Positions 30,379-38,888 of a stretch of DNA of 64,000 nucleotides are shown piece by piece; positions within the stretch are counted from its first letter, which is position 1; each line of letters begins with the position of its first letter. The DNA is taken from positions 1,863,001-1,927,000 of the forward strand of contig NZ_VOQR01000001.1 in NCBI RefSeq assembly GCF_007995065.1, written 5' to 3'. Source of the DNA: Sphingomonas ginsenosidivorax. GTDB taxonomy: Bacteria > Pseudomonadota > Alphaproteobacteria > Sphingomonadales > Sphingomonadaceae. Both the position numbers and the translations under genes were made by a program. The notes beneath the pieces were generated by a model. It did not search any database. It was not told where the DNA came from and was given only the letters and a program-made list of their open reading frames with translations.

Positions 30379-31012
30379 TCACCTTGGCGAGCAGTTTCTG
30401 CACGTCGCCCCGGCGCCCCGCATCGGCGATTTCACGACCGGGACGCGGCGGCGCGGCGAGTGCCGTCCGCAGCGCCTTGGCCGCCTCGGCATACTGCCCC
30501 TGCGCGAACAGGAAGTCGCCCCAGAAATAATTCGCATCGATATCGCGCGGCGCGATCTTCAGGCCAGCGGTCAACTCGGCGCGCGCCTTGTCCTTGCTGC
30601 CGAACCCGATCGGCCAGCCCGGGACCTGGTAATAGAGCGCGCCCAGGCTGGTATGCGCCATCCCGCCCGCGGGACCGCTGTCGAGCTTGCTCGCGCGCTC
30701 AAGCGTCGTGCGCGATTCCTTGGCGAGCGACAGCCCCCCCATCCCGCCCTTCAGGCCGGCGAGCGACGAGGTGACGATGCCGTCCCACGCCAGCGCGTCG
30801 GCGCGGTTCGGCGCGGCCTTGGCGAGAGCATCGGCCTGCGCCTTGAGCTTCGTCATCGCGTCGAGCTTCTGCGGCGCAGGCGTGCGGTACTGGATCTGCG
30901 CCCAATCCCTCGCGATCGCGGCGGCGTGGTCGGCGACCGGGTCCGCAAGCGCTGCGGTCGCCGAGAGCGCGGCGAGGACGAGGGCTAGGCTGGTCTTGGC
31001 AATGATATGCAT
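30359..31012 (-). CDS. Secreted helical-repeat (TPR-like) protein
   Basis: The 217-residue protein starts with a signal peptide (MHIIAKTSLALVLAALSATAALA, cleaved near 23). It continues as an all-helical protein with TPR-like segments, for example LGALYYQVPGWPIGFGSKDKARAELTAGL and DANYFWGDFLFAQGQYAEAAKALRTAL. The GWPIGFGSKDKARA-type loop is also seen in TRAP-associated periplasmic TPR proteins (TatT type). It is likely periplasmic. It lies 11 bases after the dehydrogenase gene and overlaps the ECF sigma gene by 20 bases, so it links the enzyme genes to the signalling genes in one transcript. The role is unknown. Confidence 0.8.
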   Translation of the reverse strand: MHIIAKTSLALVLAALSATAALADPVADHAAAIARDWAQIQYRTPAPQKLDAMTKLKAQADALAKAAPNRADALAWDGIVTSSLAGLKGGMGGLSLAKESRTTLERASKLDSGPAGGMAHTSLGALYYQVPGWPIGFGSKDKARAELTAGLKIAPRDIDANYFWGDFLFAQGQYAEAAKALRTALAAPPRPGREIADAGRRGDVQKLLAKVNAKLGA

Positions 31013-31023
31013 GGAAATCTCCT

Positions 31024-31779
31024 TCAGACGAACAGGGCGGCGGCTTTGCGGTCGTTGGCGGCGAGTGCCTGGTCGACGACGCGCGGCATCAGCGCGTTGA
31101 CGCGGACGAACAGGCTTTCGGGGAAGCCGATGACGACGTTGCGGCTGCGCGAGACCACCGCCGCGACGATCCGATCGGCGACGAATTCGGGCGCATCCAT
31201 CGCCATCTTGGTCGCGTCGGCAAAGGCAAGGACCTTGGGCGAATTGAGCGCGGTTCGCACCGCGCGCGGGGCGATGTGCGTGATGCTGACGTCGGTCCCG
31301 GCATATTCGCGGCGCAGCGCGTCGCTGAACCCCTTCAGCCCGGCCTTCGCGCTCGAATAGGTCACGAAATGCGCGAACGGGATCGCGCCGAACACCGATC
31401 CGATATTGACGATCCGCCCGCTGCCACGCGCCTTGAACCGCGGCATCAGCGCGCGCGTCAGCATCGCCGGCGCGACCAGGTTGATGACGTAGCCGCCCCA
31501 GACAGTCTCGGGCGACTGGTCCGCGAACGGCCCGAAATACTGGATCCCGGCCAGGTTGATCAGCCCGTCGACCTCGCGCACCTGCAGCTCGTCGCCCAGC
31601 TTGGCGAGCCCCTCGAAGCTACCCAGATCCGCGATCAGCATCTCGTCGGCGAGGTCCGATTCGAACCGGTCGACGCCGATCACAAAGGCGCCCGCATCGC
31701 GCAGCCGCTGCGCGACCAGCGATCCGATCCCGCCGGCGATCCCGGTCAGGACGATCCGCTCGCCATCAAGCCGCGACAT
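31024..31779 (-). CDS. Short-chain dehydrogenase/reductase
   Basis: This NAD(P)-dependent Rossmann-fold oxidoreductase has 251 residues. The cofactor motif is TGIAGGIGSLVAQRL (TGxxxGIG) near residues 13-19. NLAGIQYFGPF replaces the usual NNAG, and the catalytic Ser and YxxxK are in IVNIGSVFGAIPFAHFVTYSSAKAGLKGF. The end (SRNVVIGFPESLFVRVNALMPRVVD) resembles membrane-associated lipid-metabolising SDRs; that comparison is tentative. The start overlaps the upstream synthetase/oxygenase gene by 14 bases. Its likely partner is that enzyme's product, for instance an aldehyde or ketone. Confidence 0.9.
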   Translation of the reverse strand: MSRLDGERIVLTGIAGGIGSLVAQRLRDAGAFVIGVDRFESDLADEMLIADLGSFEGLAKLGDELQVREVDGLINLAGIQYFGPFADQSPETVWGGYVINLVAPAMLTRALMPRFKARGSGRIVNIGSVFGAIPFAHFVTYSSAKAGLKGFSDALRREYAGTDVSITHIAPRAVRTALNSPKVLAFADATKMAMDAPEFVADRIVAAVVSRSRNVVIGFPESLFVRVNALMPRVVDQALAANDRKAAALFV

Positions 31780-33811
31780 CGATCGCCTCCATCGGGATCG
31801 CCGCGAACATGCCGCCGAACAGCGCGAACATCGCGTTCGCCATCGTCACGATCGCCGCGCGGTCGGCGGGATCGTCGATCTGGTTCATCAGCGCTTCGAA
31901 GAACACCATGTGCTCCTGGTCGAGCGCCCCGTGCGAGGTGAGATAGCGAAACGCCTCGGGCGGCAGGCCCAGGCTCGACTGCACCGCTTCCGCACCCTGC
32001 TGCGCGAAGGCGATGCTGGTCCCCTCCAGCACGAACACCATCCCGAAAAACGCCGCCGGGTTGCCGGTGCGGATCGTGTCATAGGCATGCGCAACCATCG
32101 CCGCGGTCGCGGCGGACGGCCCGGCCTCGACCGCAGCGTCGCGATCCCCGCCGGCCGCGGCGATGTCGTCGAGGATCCAGTATTCGTGCCCGGTCTCTTC
32201 GGCGATATAGTCGTCGAGCGCCTCGATCAGCATCGGCGAGTGACCCAGACGCGCGCGGGCTTCGCGCATCAACGCCACGGTGTGGCTGACATGGTGATAC
32301 GCCTGCGTCAGATAGGCGATATAGGTCGCGCGATCGATCCGTCCGGACAGCCCCGCCTGGAGCTGCGGAACCTGCAGCATCGCCGCGCGAGCCTCGGCGG
32401 TCTGCGCGACGAGACGGTCGAAAAAGGGCATTGGGGTCTCCCGTTGAAGAATCGCGGCGCGGCGGAGCCGACCGTTGGTCGTCAGCGTCCCGTCGGACGG
32501 CGTGAAAGGCGCTGCGATCCGCCAGTCGGCGATGCGGGCATAGGCGGGCAGCGCGCGGTTCGCGGCCGCGATCGCCGCGGTGATATCGGCCTCCGGCGCC
32601 GATGGCACGACGATCGCGGACAGCGCGGACTCCCCGTCGCCGTGCACCAGCGCCTGCGCGACGCCCGGCTGCGCGCGAAGCGTCTCCTCGACCCATTCAG
32701 GGGCCACGTTGCGCCCGAACCTGGTGACCAGCATCGACGATTTGCGCCCGACGATCGACAGCCGCCCGGCGGGATCCAGCGTGCCGATGTCGCCGGTCGC
32801 GAACGGACCGTCGTCGCGCCGCGGTGCACCGACCCTGCCGAGATGGCCTATGCCATGCACCAGGACCTCGCCGTCCTCGGCGAGCGACACGCGGACATGG
32901 TCGAGCGACCGGCCGGTCGTGCCGCGATTGCGGTCGCCGAGCGCCTCGATCGCGACGACCGATCCGCATTCGGTCAGGCCATAGCCCTGGACGACGGGCA
33001 GACCGAGCGCCGTCGCGCGCTCCAACAGGTTCACGGGCACGCGCGCGCCCCCCACCGCGACGAGCCGCAGCGCTGGGAGCCGCATCCCTGTCGCCTCCAT
33101 GACAGCGACGATGCCGCTAAGCAGTTCGGGGACGAGGATCAGGCTGGTCGCACCCGTCGCCGCGATCGCGCCGATGATCTTGACGACGTCCGGCTGGAAC
33201 GGACGGTCGAGGCCGATCTCGGCGGCGCCGCGCGGTGCATAGGTGCCACCGGCGAGCAGGCTGGCGTACAGCCCCGCGACATTCTCGAGCAGCACCGCCA
33301 GCGGCAGCAGGGGCAGATGCGTGCCGGCGACGTCGGCACCGAACCGCGAGACGATCGCCGACGCGGTCGCGAGCATCTGGCTGTCGGACAGGCAGATCCC
33401 CTTGGGCGCGCCGGTCGATCCAGACGTATAGCTGATCTTGGCGGTGCCGATCGGAACCGGGCGCCGCGCATGCTGCAGCCAGTGGATCGCTCGCCCCTCG
33501 ACGATCGCGCACGCGCCCGCATCGCAGAGCACGCCCTCGACCTGCGCGGGCGTGAAGAACGGCGGAACGGGCACGCACACCACGCCGAGCGACCGCAGCG
33601 CGAGGTCGGCGAGAATCCAATCGATGCCGTTGTCCATCACCAGCCCGACCGGTGCGCCACTTTCGCCGATCGTCTGGCGAATGACGGCGGCGATCGTCGC
33701 AACGCGGGCAGGCAGCGCGGCATAGGCGACGGGATGGCGCCCGTCGTCGATCGCGATCCGATCCGGCACCTCGGCCGCGCGGTCCAGGATCGCGGAATAG
33801 AGCGCGCTCAT
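31766..33811 (-). CDS. Adenylate-forming enzyme fused to a haem-oxygenase-like diiron domain
   Basis: This 681-residue fusion has two enzymes. Residues 1-455 are an ANL-superfamily adenylation domain: SYTSGSTGAPKG (127-138), QGYGLTECGS (275-284), FATGD (337-341) and the hinge region near 350-356. It should activate a carboxylate, probably a fatty acid. The A10 position reads TTNGRLRR, with Arg448 where a catalytic Lys is expected. Residues about 462-681 form a haem-oxygenase-like fold with the ligand pattern of diiron oxidases: EETGH (E539, H542), E596 and HGALDQEH (H627, D631, H634). The start overlaps the upstream gene by 4 bases. The product is unknown. Confidence 0.88.
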   Translation of the reverse strand: MSALYSAILDRAAEVPDRIAIDDGRHPVAYAALPARVATIAAVIRQTIGESGAPVGLVMDNGIDWILADLALRSLGVVCVPVPPFFTPAQVEGVLCDAGACAIVEGRAIHWLQHARRPVPIGTAKISYTSGSTGAPKGICLSDSQMLATASAIVSRFGADVAGTHLPLLPLAVLLENVAGLYASLLAGGTYAPRGAAEIGLDRPFQPDVVKIIGAIAATGATSLILVPELLSGIVAVMEATGMRLPALRLVAVGGARVPVNLLERATALGLPVVQGYGLTECGSVVAIEALGDRNRGTTGRSLDHVRVSLAEDGEVLVHGIGHLGRVGAPRRDDGPFATGDIGTLDPAGRLSIVGRKSSMLVTRFGRNVAPEWVEETLRAQPGVAQALVHGDGESALSAIVVPSAPEADITAAIAAANRALPAYARIADWRIAAPFTPSDGTLTTNGRLRRAAILQRETPMPFFDRLVAQTAEARAAMLQVPQLQAGLSGRIDRATYIAYLTQAYHHVSHTVALMREARARLGHSPMLIEALDDYIAEETGHEYWILDDIAAAGGDRDAAVEAGPSAATAAMVAHAYDTIRTGNPAAFFGMVFVLEGTSIAFAQQGAEAVQSSLGLPPEAFRYLTSHGALDQEHMVFFEALMNQIDDPADRAAIVTMANAMFALFGGMFAAIPMEAIDVAA

Positions 33812-34359
33812 GCCGCCTCCGTCCGGCGCGCGACGTAGCGGTCGAGACTGGCTGCTCCGTCCGCGATGACCCCGATGCAGACGCGCGGATCGTCATCGTA
33901 ATAGCGACCCCAGCGCGCGCCGTCCGCGAGGCGCCCCGCATCCGCACGCCCGATCTCGAGCAGCGGGACGCCGACACGGTCCAACAGGCGCCGAACGGTC
34001 GCGGTGACGGTGGCGGCGACGACCCGGTGACGCGCATCCAATGCGGTCGCGATCTCCTGCCACAAATGGATCAGCGCGACCGGCGAGTTACTGGCAAGAC
34101 AGCCGATCTCGACGATCTCCGCGCGGTCGAACCGGCGGCCGAGGCGGTCCGACACCGCCTGTTCGATCGGGGTGTCGAGATAGGCCTCGAGCAACAGCGG
34201 CGCGTCGGCGGCCGACCGATAGCCGAGTGCCGCGACCTTCGAGGCCCCATCGTCACCCTGCGTGCGCGCGTGCCAGCTCGGATAGCCAAGGTCCGCGTCC
34301 GCGCCGAACGCCGCCTGGAAGCGAGGTCCCACGAACCGCTTGATCTCGTCATCCCGCAT
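33808..34359 (-). CDS. Thermostable hemolysin (delta-VPH) family protein
   Basis: The 183-residue protein matches the family named after the Vibrio thermostable hemolysin. The signature EIGCLASNSPVALIHLWQEI lies in the middle, after QAVSDRLGRRFDRAEIV and with YLDTPIEQAVS before it. It ends with WGRYYDDDPRVCIGVI. The fold is thought to resemble GNAT acyltransferases, so a synthase role is more likely here than haemolysis; this is inference. There is no signal peptide. Start ATG 34359 has AAGGAG at a good distance. It is the first gene of the run and overlaps the synthetase/diiron gene by 4 bases (ATGA). Confidence 0.82.
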   Translation of the reverse strand: MRDDEIKRFVGPRFQAAFGADADLGYPSWHARTQGDDGASKVAALGYRSAADAPLLLEAYLDTPIEQAVSDRLGRRFDRAEIVEIGCLASNSPVALIHLWQEIATALDARHRVVAATVTATVRRLLDRVGVPLLEIGRADAGRLADGARWGRYYDDDPRVCIGVIADGAASLDRYVARRTEAA

Positions 34360-34623
34360 CAACGCACTCCTTCGATGGCGTGACGCCGCCGATCGCGGCG
34401 CACCGCAGTCGCTGGAGTCGGTGCGGACGAATTTTTTCCGGGCCCGATCGTCGGGCGGTCCGACGCCGACTCGTCGTGCCCGCGGCGCACAGCGACGTCT
34501 CGAAAGCGTCACCGACCGCCGCGCGCTCCCGCACCTCGCCGATCCAGATCAGGAACCGTGCCTCGGACAGTTCACACCGGAAGCGTGCAACCGCTGCCCG
34601 CCTTGCGGCGTTCGTTACGGTTC
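34360..34623. other. Divergent intergenic region upstream of the hemolysin-family operon
   Basis: These 264 bases separate the minus-strand operon from the plus-strand EEP-family gene. The one AT-rich patch (GAATTTTTTCC near 34429) is where a leftward promoter could lie. I cannot identify a specific FecI-type promoter, and no gene or repeat is visible. Confidence 0.4.
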
Positions 34624-35319
34624 ATGATCAAGGTCGCCAGCTACAACATCCACAAGGGCATCGGCCTCGATCGTCGGCGCAACCCCGAGCGGGTCGTCGA
34701 GGTCCTGCGCGAGATCGACGCCGACGTCATCGCGCTGCAGGAGGCCGATCGCCGCTTCGGCGAACGCGCCTGCGTGCTCCCCTTCCACCTGCTCGACGAG
34801 CATAGCGACTGGAAGCCCGTGCCCCTGGGCTCCCGCGCGGTCAGCATGGGATGGCACGGCAACGTCATCCTGATCCGCAAGTCCGCGCAGCTCGCGGCCA
34901 GCGAGACGATCCATCTGCCCTCGCTCGAGCCGCGCGGCGCGGTGATGGCGGATGTCAGCCTCGCCGCTGGCAAGATCCGCGTCGTCGGGATGCATCTCGA
35001 TCTGTCGGGTCTGTGGCGGCGCAAGCAGGCCGCGGCGATCATGGCGCATGTCGACGGTTGCCCGGTCTCGCTGCCCACCGTATTGATGGGCGACCTCAAC
35101 GAATGGAGCGCGAGTTCGGGATGCCTGCGCGATTTCGGCCGCGACCACCTGTTCGCGCCGACCGGTCCGAGCTTCCATTCGCGCCGGGCCATCGCCAAGC
35201 TCGACCGGATCATGGTGTCCAGGACGCTGAAGGTGGTCGACTGCGGCGTCCACGACAGCCCCGCGTCACGCAAGGCGTCCGACCACCTGCCGATCTGGGC
35301 GACGCTGGAGTCCGCTTGA
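34624..35319 (+). CDS. Endonuclease/exonuclease/phosphatase family protein
   Basis: This Mg-dependent phosphoesterase has the DNase I/EEP fold and 231 residues. The order of motifs is complete: ASYNIHKGIG, IALQEADRRF (metal Glu), VVGMHLDLSG, LMGDLNEWS (catalytic Asp/Asn) and SDHLPIWA (catalytic Asp-His). No signal peptide is visible, and the substrate may be nucleic acid, a phosphoinositide-like lipid or another phosphoester. ATG 34624 directly precedes the conserved IKVASYNIHKG; a GTG at 34558 would add 22 residues without family sequence. The gene is followed by a family A repeat and a patatin-like gene. Confidence 0.9.
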   Translation: MIKVASYNIHKGIGLDRRRNPERVVEVLREIDADVIALQEADRRFGERACVLPFHLLDEHSDWKPVPLGSRAVSMGWHGNVILIRKSAQLAASETIHLPSLEPRGAVMADVSLAAGKIRVVGMHLDLSGLWRRKQAAAIMAHVDGCPVSLPTVLMGDLNEWSASSGCLRDFGRDHLFAPTGPSFHSRRAIAKLDRIMVSRTLKVVDCGVHDSPASRKASDHLPIWATLESA

Positions 35320-35359
35320 GCACCGTCCGTCACCCGCACTTGCTATGCCCGCGTACGAA

Positions 35360-35442
35360 CCGTCATCCCAGCGAAGGCTGGGATCTCCCGGTTCGGGCCG
35401 TGCACCGCACCGCGCGAGGCCCCAGCCTTCGCTGGGGCGACG
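35360..35442. repeat. Palindromic repeat, family A copy 2
   Basis: CCGTCATCCCAGCGAAGGCT opens the unit and CCCCAGCCTTCGCTGGGGCG closes it. The arms match the copy at 3206-3290, while the spacer differs. It lies between the EEP-family and patatin-like genes. Confidence 0.85.
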
Positions 35443-35500
35443 AGGCAGCGGGTCGGCGCGACGCCGTCAGTGGCGACGGCGCCATACAGCCCGCCACCCG

Positions 35501-37735
35501 ATGATCCGCGAGAAGGAACTCCGCTTCGCGCTGGTCTGCTACGGCGGCATCAGCCTCGCGGTCTACATGCACGGCATCACCAAGGAGATCTGGCGCCTCG
35601 TCTGCGCCAGCCGCGCCTTCCACGACGGCACGCCCCCCGCCGGCGGCAGCCAGGGCGTCTATGCCGAACTGCTCACGGAGATCGAAACGCAGGGCGGCCT
35701 CCGCGTCCGCGTCCTCGCCGACATCATCGCCGGCGCCAGCGCGGGCGGCATCAACGGCATCTTCCTCGGCCAGGCGATCGCAACCGGCCAGAGCCTAGAC
35801 CCGCTGACCGACCTGTGGCTCACCGCCGCCGACGTCGAGGCGTTGATCGACACCGGCAGCGCGCCGCAGTCGCGCTTCTCGAAGGTCTGGGCGCTCCCGC
35901 TCGCCTGGGTCGCCGCCGGCCGCAGCGCCGAGAAGGTCGAGGCGCTCGACGACACCACGCGCGACGAGGTGCGCTCGAAACTCTCGCACTTCATCCGATC
36001 GCGCTGGTTCGAACCGCCGTTCGGCGGCGCCAGCTTCACCAACCGCCTGCTCGACGCGTTCGACGCCATGGCCGCGAGCACGCGCGGCCCCCGCCTGCTG
36101 CCCCCCGGCCAGCCGCTCGACCTGTTCGTCACCGTCACCGATTTCTCGGGCCATCCCGAACGTCTAGAACTCAATTCGCCCCCCGAGGTCGTCGAGACCG
36201 AACACCGCCTAGTCTTCGACTTCACCGACGACGGCCACGGCGTCGACAGCCTCGCGCCGCTTGCCGAACTCGCCTTCGCCGCGCGCGCGACGTCGAGTTT
36301 TCCCGGTGCCTTCCCGCCCTTCACGGTCGCCGAACTCGATGGCGTGCTGACCGACCGCGGCATCGCCTGGCCCGAGCGCGCCGCGTTCCTGGCACGCGCA
36401 CTGCCGCGCCAGTCGGCCGCCGGTGCCGCCGAGACCGCGGTGCTGATCGACGGCTCGGTGCTCGCCAACGCGCCGTTCCGCCCCGCGCTCGACGCGCTCA
36501 AGGACCGCCCGGCACGCCGCCAGATCGACCGCCGCATCGTCTATATCGACCCCTCCCCCGGCGTGAAGCTGACGCTCAACCGTGGCCAGGGGACGCCCGG
36601 CTTCTTCCAGACCATCGTCGGCGCGATCAGCGACATTCCGCGCCAGCAACCGATCCGCGACAATCTGGAGGCGATCGCCGAACGCTCCGCGCGGATCGAC
36701 CGGATGCGCGGCATCGTCGTCGCGATCCGTCCGCAGGTCGAATCGGAAGTCGAATCGCTGTTCGGCCACACGCTGTTCCTCGACCGGCCGACCCCCGCGC
36801 GCCTCGTCGCCTGGCGCCGCCGCTCGCAAAAGGCCGCGATCGCCAGCGCCGGCTATGGTTATGCCGCCTACGGCCATCTCAAGCGCAGCAACGTCGTCGA
36901 TGCCGTCGCCGCGCTGCTGCACCAGTCCGGCGCCGAGCACAGCGCGCACCGTCTCGCCCGGATTCGCGCGGCGGTCGACGCGGTCGACATGGACGAGGTC
37001 GACTTCCTCCGCCGCTTCGACATCGGTTTCCGCATCCGCCGCCTCAGGCTGATCGCACGGCGGCTGGCGGATATCGAGGTCGAGATCGGCGAACCCGAAC
37101 TCGCCCCGATGCGCGAGACGATCTACGAATCGCTCGCCCCCTATCTCGACGCGCGCCGCGCCGACACGCATGCCGATCTCGGCAGGACCGCGGGTACCGG
37201 CGACATCGCGCCGTTGCTCGATACGCTCGCCGCCAGTCTCGACCTCGCCGCGATCGACGCCGCCGCGGACATCCGGCTGGCGGCGGGGTTCGCCGCGCTG
37301 GGCAAGCGCGCACGGCGGACGCTGCTGCTCGCCTATCTCGGCTTCCCCTATTTCGACACCGCCACGCTGCCGCTCCTGCAGGGCGAGGGCCTCGACGAAT
37401 TCGACCCGATCAAGGTCGACCGCATCGCTCCCGACGACGCCACCGCGATCCGCTCGGGCGGGGTCGAGGCGACACTGAAAGGCATACAGTTCAATAGCTT
37501 CGGCGCGTTCTTCAGCCGTGCCTACCGCGAGAACGACTATCTCTGGGGTCGCCTCCACGGCGCCGAGCGGATGATCGACATCACCGTGTCGACGCTGCCG
37601 TCGTCGGTGCGGATGAAGCCCGGCCGCGTCGCCGCGATCAAGCGCGCCGCCTTCATCGCGATCCTCGACGAGGAAGAGCCGCGCCTCACCGCGATCCGCG
37701 CGCTCTTCGCGGAGTTGCGCACCGAGATCGGCTGA
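35501..37735 (+). CDS. Patatin-related phospholipase-like protein (DUF3376 type)
   Basis: This is a predicted Ser-Asp dyad acyl hydrolase with 744 residues. The N-terminal domain has the oxyanion segment CYGGISLAVYMHG, nucleophile Ser80 in IIAGASAGGINGI, and catalytic Asp317 in VLIDGSVLANAPF (DG motif). The long C-terminal part, including YLGFPYFDTATLPLLQGEGLDEFDPIKVDRIAPDD split over about 600-640, matches the patatin-related family that carries a DUF3376 extension. I chose ATG 35501 since MIREKELRFALVCYGG is the family start; the upstream frame runs into a repeat. It is cytosolic or peripheral, as no signal is seen. Its lipid substrate is unknown. Confidence 0.92.
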   Translation: MIREKELRFALVCYGGISLAVYMHGITKEIWRLVCASRAFHDGTPPAGGSQGVYAELLTEIETQGGLRVRVLADIIAGASAGGINGIFLGQAIATGQSLDPLTDLWLTAADVEALIDTGSAPQSRFSKVWALPLAWVAAGRSAEKVEALDDTTRDEVRSKLSHFIRSRWFEPPFGGASFTNRLLDAFDAMAASTRGPRLLPPGQPLDLFVTVTDFSGHPERLELNSPPEVVETEHRLVFDFTDDGHGVDSLAPLAELAFAARATSSFPGAFPPFTVAELDGVLTDRGIAWPERAAFLARALPRQSAAGAAETAVLIDGSVLANAPFRPALDALKDRPARRQIDRRIVYIDPSPGVKLTLNRGQGTPGFFQTIVGAISDIPRQQPIRDNLEAIAERSARIDRMRGIVVAIRPQVESEVESLFGHTLFLDRPTPARLVAWRRRSQKAAIASAGYGYAAYGHLKRSNVVDAVAALLHQSGAEHSAHRLARIRAAVDAVDMDEVDFLRRFDIGFRIRRLRLIARRLADIEVEIGEPELAPMRETIYESLAPYLDARRADTHADLGRTAGTGDIAPLLDTLAASLDLAAIDAAADIRLAAGFAALGKRARRTLLLAYLGFPYFDTATLPLLQGEGLDEFDPIKVDRIAPDDATAIRSGGVEATLKGIQFNSFGAFFSRAYRENDYLWGRLHGAERMIDITVSTLPSSVRMKPGRVAAIKRAAFIAILDEEEPRLTAIRALFAELRTEIG

Positions 37736-37791
37736 AGGCTGGCCAAGCGCCGCCATCGCGTTTAGCCTTGGGGCATCAACGAGGTGTCCCA

Positions 37792-38109
37792 ATGCAGTTC
37801 CTGAAAATCCTGTTCTGGTGCCTGCTGGCGTTCATCGCCGCGGTCGCGACCATCGGCAACTGGACCACCGTGCCGATCAAGCTCTGGGGCGGGCTGATCG
37901 CCGACGTGAACCTGCCGCTACTGCTGCTGGTGACGTTCCTGCTCGGGCTCGTCCCGACGATGCTCTACAACCACGCGATCCGCTGGCGGCTGCGGCAGCG
38001 CCTGGCGACCTGCGAGCGCCAGCTCGCCGAGCTGCGCATGCCTCGGCCGGAGCCCGTCGTCGTCGCGACGCCCGGCGAACCCGTCACGGTCACGCCGGGC
38101 ATCGTCTGA
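37792..38109 (+). CDS. lapA: LapA-domain (DUF1049) inner-membrane protein
   Basis: The 105-residue protein has two membrane helices (about 4-22 and 40-62), a basic cytosolic stretch NHAIRWRLRQRLATCERQLAEL and a Pro/Val-rich tail. This is the LapA / DUF1049 plan, a family linked in enterobacteria to LapB and control of lipopolysaccharide synthesis. GAGGTG precedes ATG 37792. Its stop overlaps the pyrF start by one base (TGATG), so it opens the pyrF-trp-accD-folC operon. Confidence 0.85.
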   Translation: MQFLKILFWCLLAFIAAVATIGNWTTVPIKLWGGLIADVNLPLLLLVTFLLGLVPTMLYNHAIRWRLRQRLATCERQLAELRMPRPEPVVVATPGEPVTVTPGIV

Positions 38110-38780
38110 TGAACCGGATCTACGTCGCCCTCGATACCCCCGACCTCGACCGGGCCAAGGCGATCGCCACGAAGGTCCGCCACCATGTCGGCGGACTGAA
38201 GCTCGGCCTCGAATTCTTCGCGGCGCACGGCCAGGCCGGCGTCCACGCGATGCAGGAGCTCGGCCTGCCGATCTTCCTCGACCTCAAGCTGCACGACATC
38301 CCCAACACCGTCGCCAAGGCGGTGCAGGCGCTGGGCGCGCTCGCCCCCGCGATCCTGACCGTCCATGCCAGTGGCGGCCGCGCGATGCTCGAGGATGCGA
38401 AGGCGGCGGCGCCGGTCGGGACCAAGGTGATCGCGGTGACGATGCTGACCAGCCTCGACGTCGCCGACCTCGAAGCGACCGGCGTCACCGGCAGCGCGCA
38501 CGACCAGGTCGTCCGCCTGACCGAACTCGCGCGCGACGCCGGGGTCGACGGCATCGTCTGCTCGGGCGCCGAAGTCGCCGCGGCGAAGGCTCTGTGGCCC
38601 AAGGGGTTCTTCGTGGTCCCCGGCGTCCGCCTCCCCGACGGCGCGATCGGCGACCAGAAACGCGTCGTCACGCCCCGACAGGCGATCGATGCGGGCGCCT
38701 CGATCCTGGTCGTCGGCCGCCCGATCACACAGGCCGAGGACCCCGATACCGCGGCCAGGGCGATCGGCGCGACACTCTAA
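38109..38780 (+). CDS. pyrF: Orotidine 5'-phosphate decarboxylase
   Basis: PyrF catalyses the last step of UMP synthesis, decarboxylating OMP. The 223-residue beta/alpha-barrel has YVALDTPDLDRA, substrate-binding Lys31 in GGLKLGLEFF and the catalytic array FLDLKLHDIPNTV (D58, K60, D63). The phosphate-binding end is GVRLPDGAIGDQKRVVTP and ILVVGRPITQAEDP. It is translationally coupled to lapA and followed by a family C repeat before trpF. Confidence 0.97.
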   Translation: MNRIYVALDTPDLDRAKAIATKVRHHVGGLKLGLEFFAAHGQAGVHAMQELGLPIFLDLKLHDIPNTVAKAVQALGALAPAILTVHASGGRAMLEDAKAAAPVGTKVIAVTMLTSLDVADLEATGVTGSAHDQVVRLTELARDAGVDGIVCSGAEVAAAKALWPKGFFVVPGVRLPDGAIGDQKRVVTPRQAIDAGASILVVGRPITQAEDPDTAARAIGATL

Positions 38781-38786
38781 AGCCCG

Positions 38787-38883
38787 CCGTCATGCCGGAC
38801 TTGTTCCGGCATCCACCGTGCAGCACGTGTAACGCTTTCCGCCTTTGCGGACCGGTGGACCCCGGAACAGGTCCGGGGTGACG
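38787..38883. repeat. Palindromic repeat, family C-like variant
   Basis: CCGTCATGCCGGACTTGTTC opens the unit and GAACAGGTCCGGGGTGACG closes it. The arrangement is that of the argJ-trxA repeats, with a different core. It fills the pyrF-trpF gap and ends five bases before the trpF start. Confidence 0.75.
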
Positions 38884-38888
38884 TAGTA

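Noticed and set aside
34540..34623. EcfG-type promoter from GGAAC at 34552
   Set aside because: No CGTT-like element lies 16-17 bases downstream.
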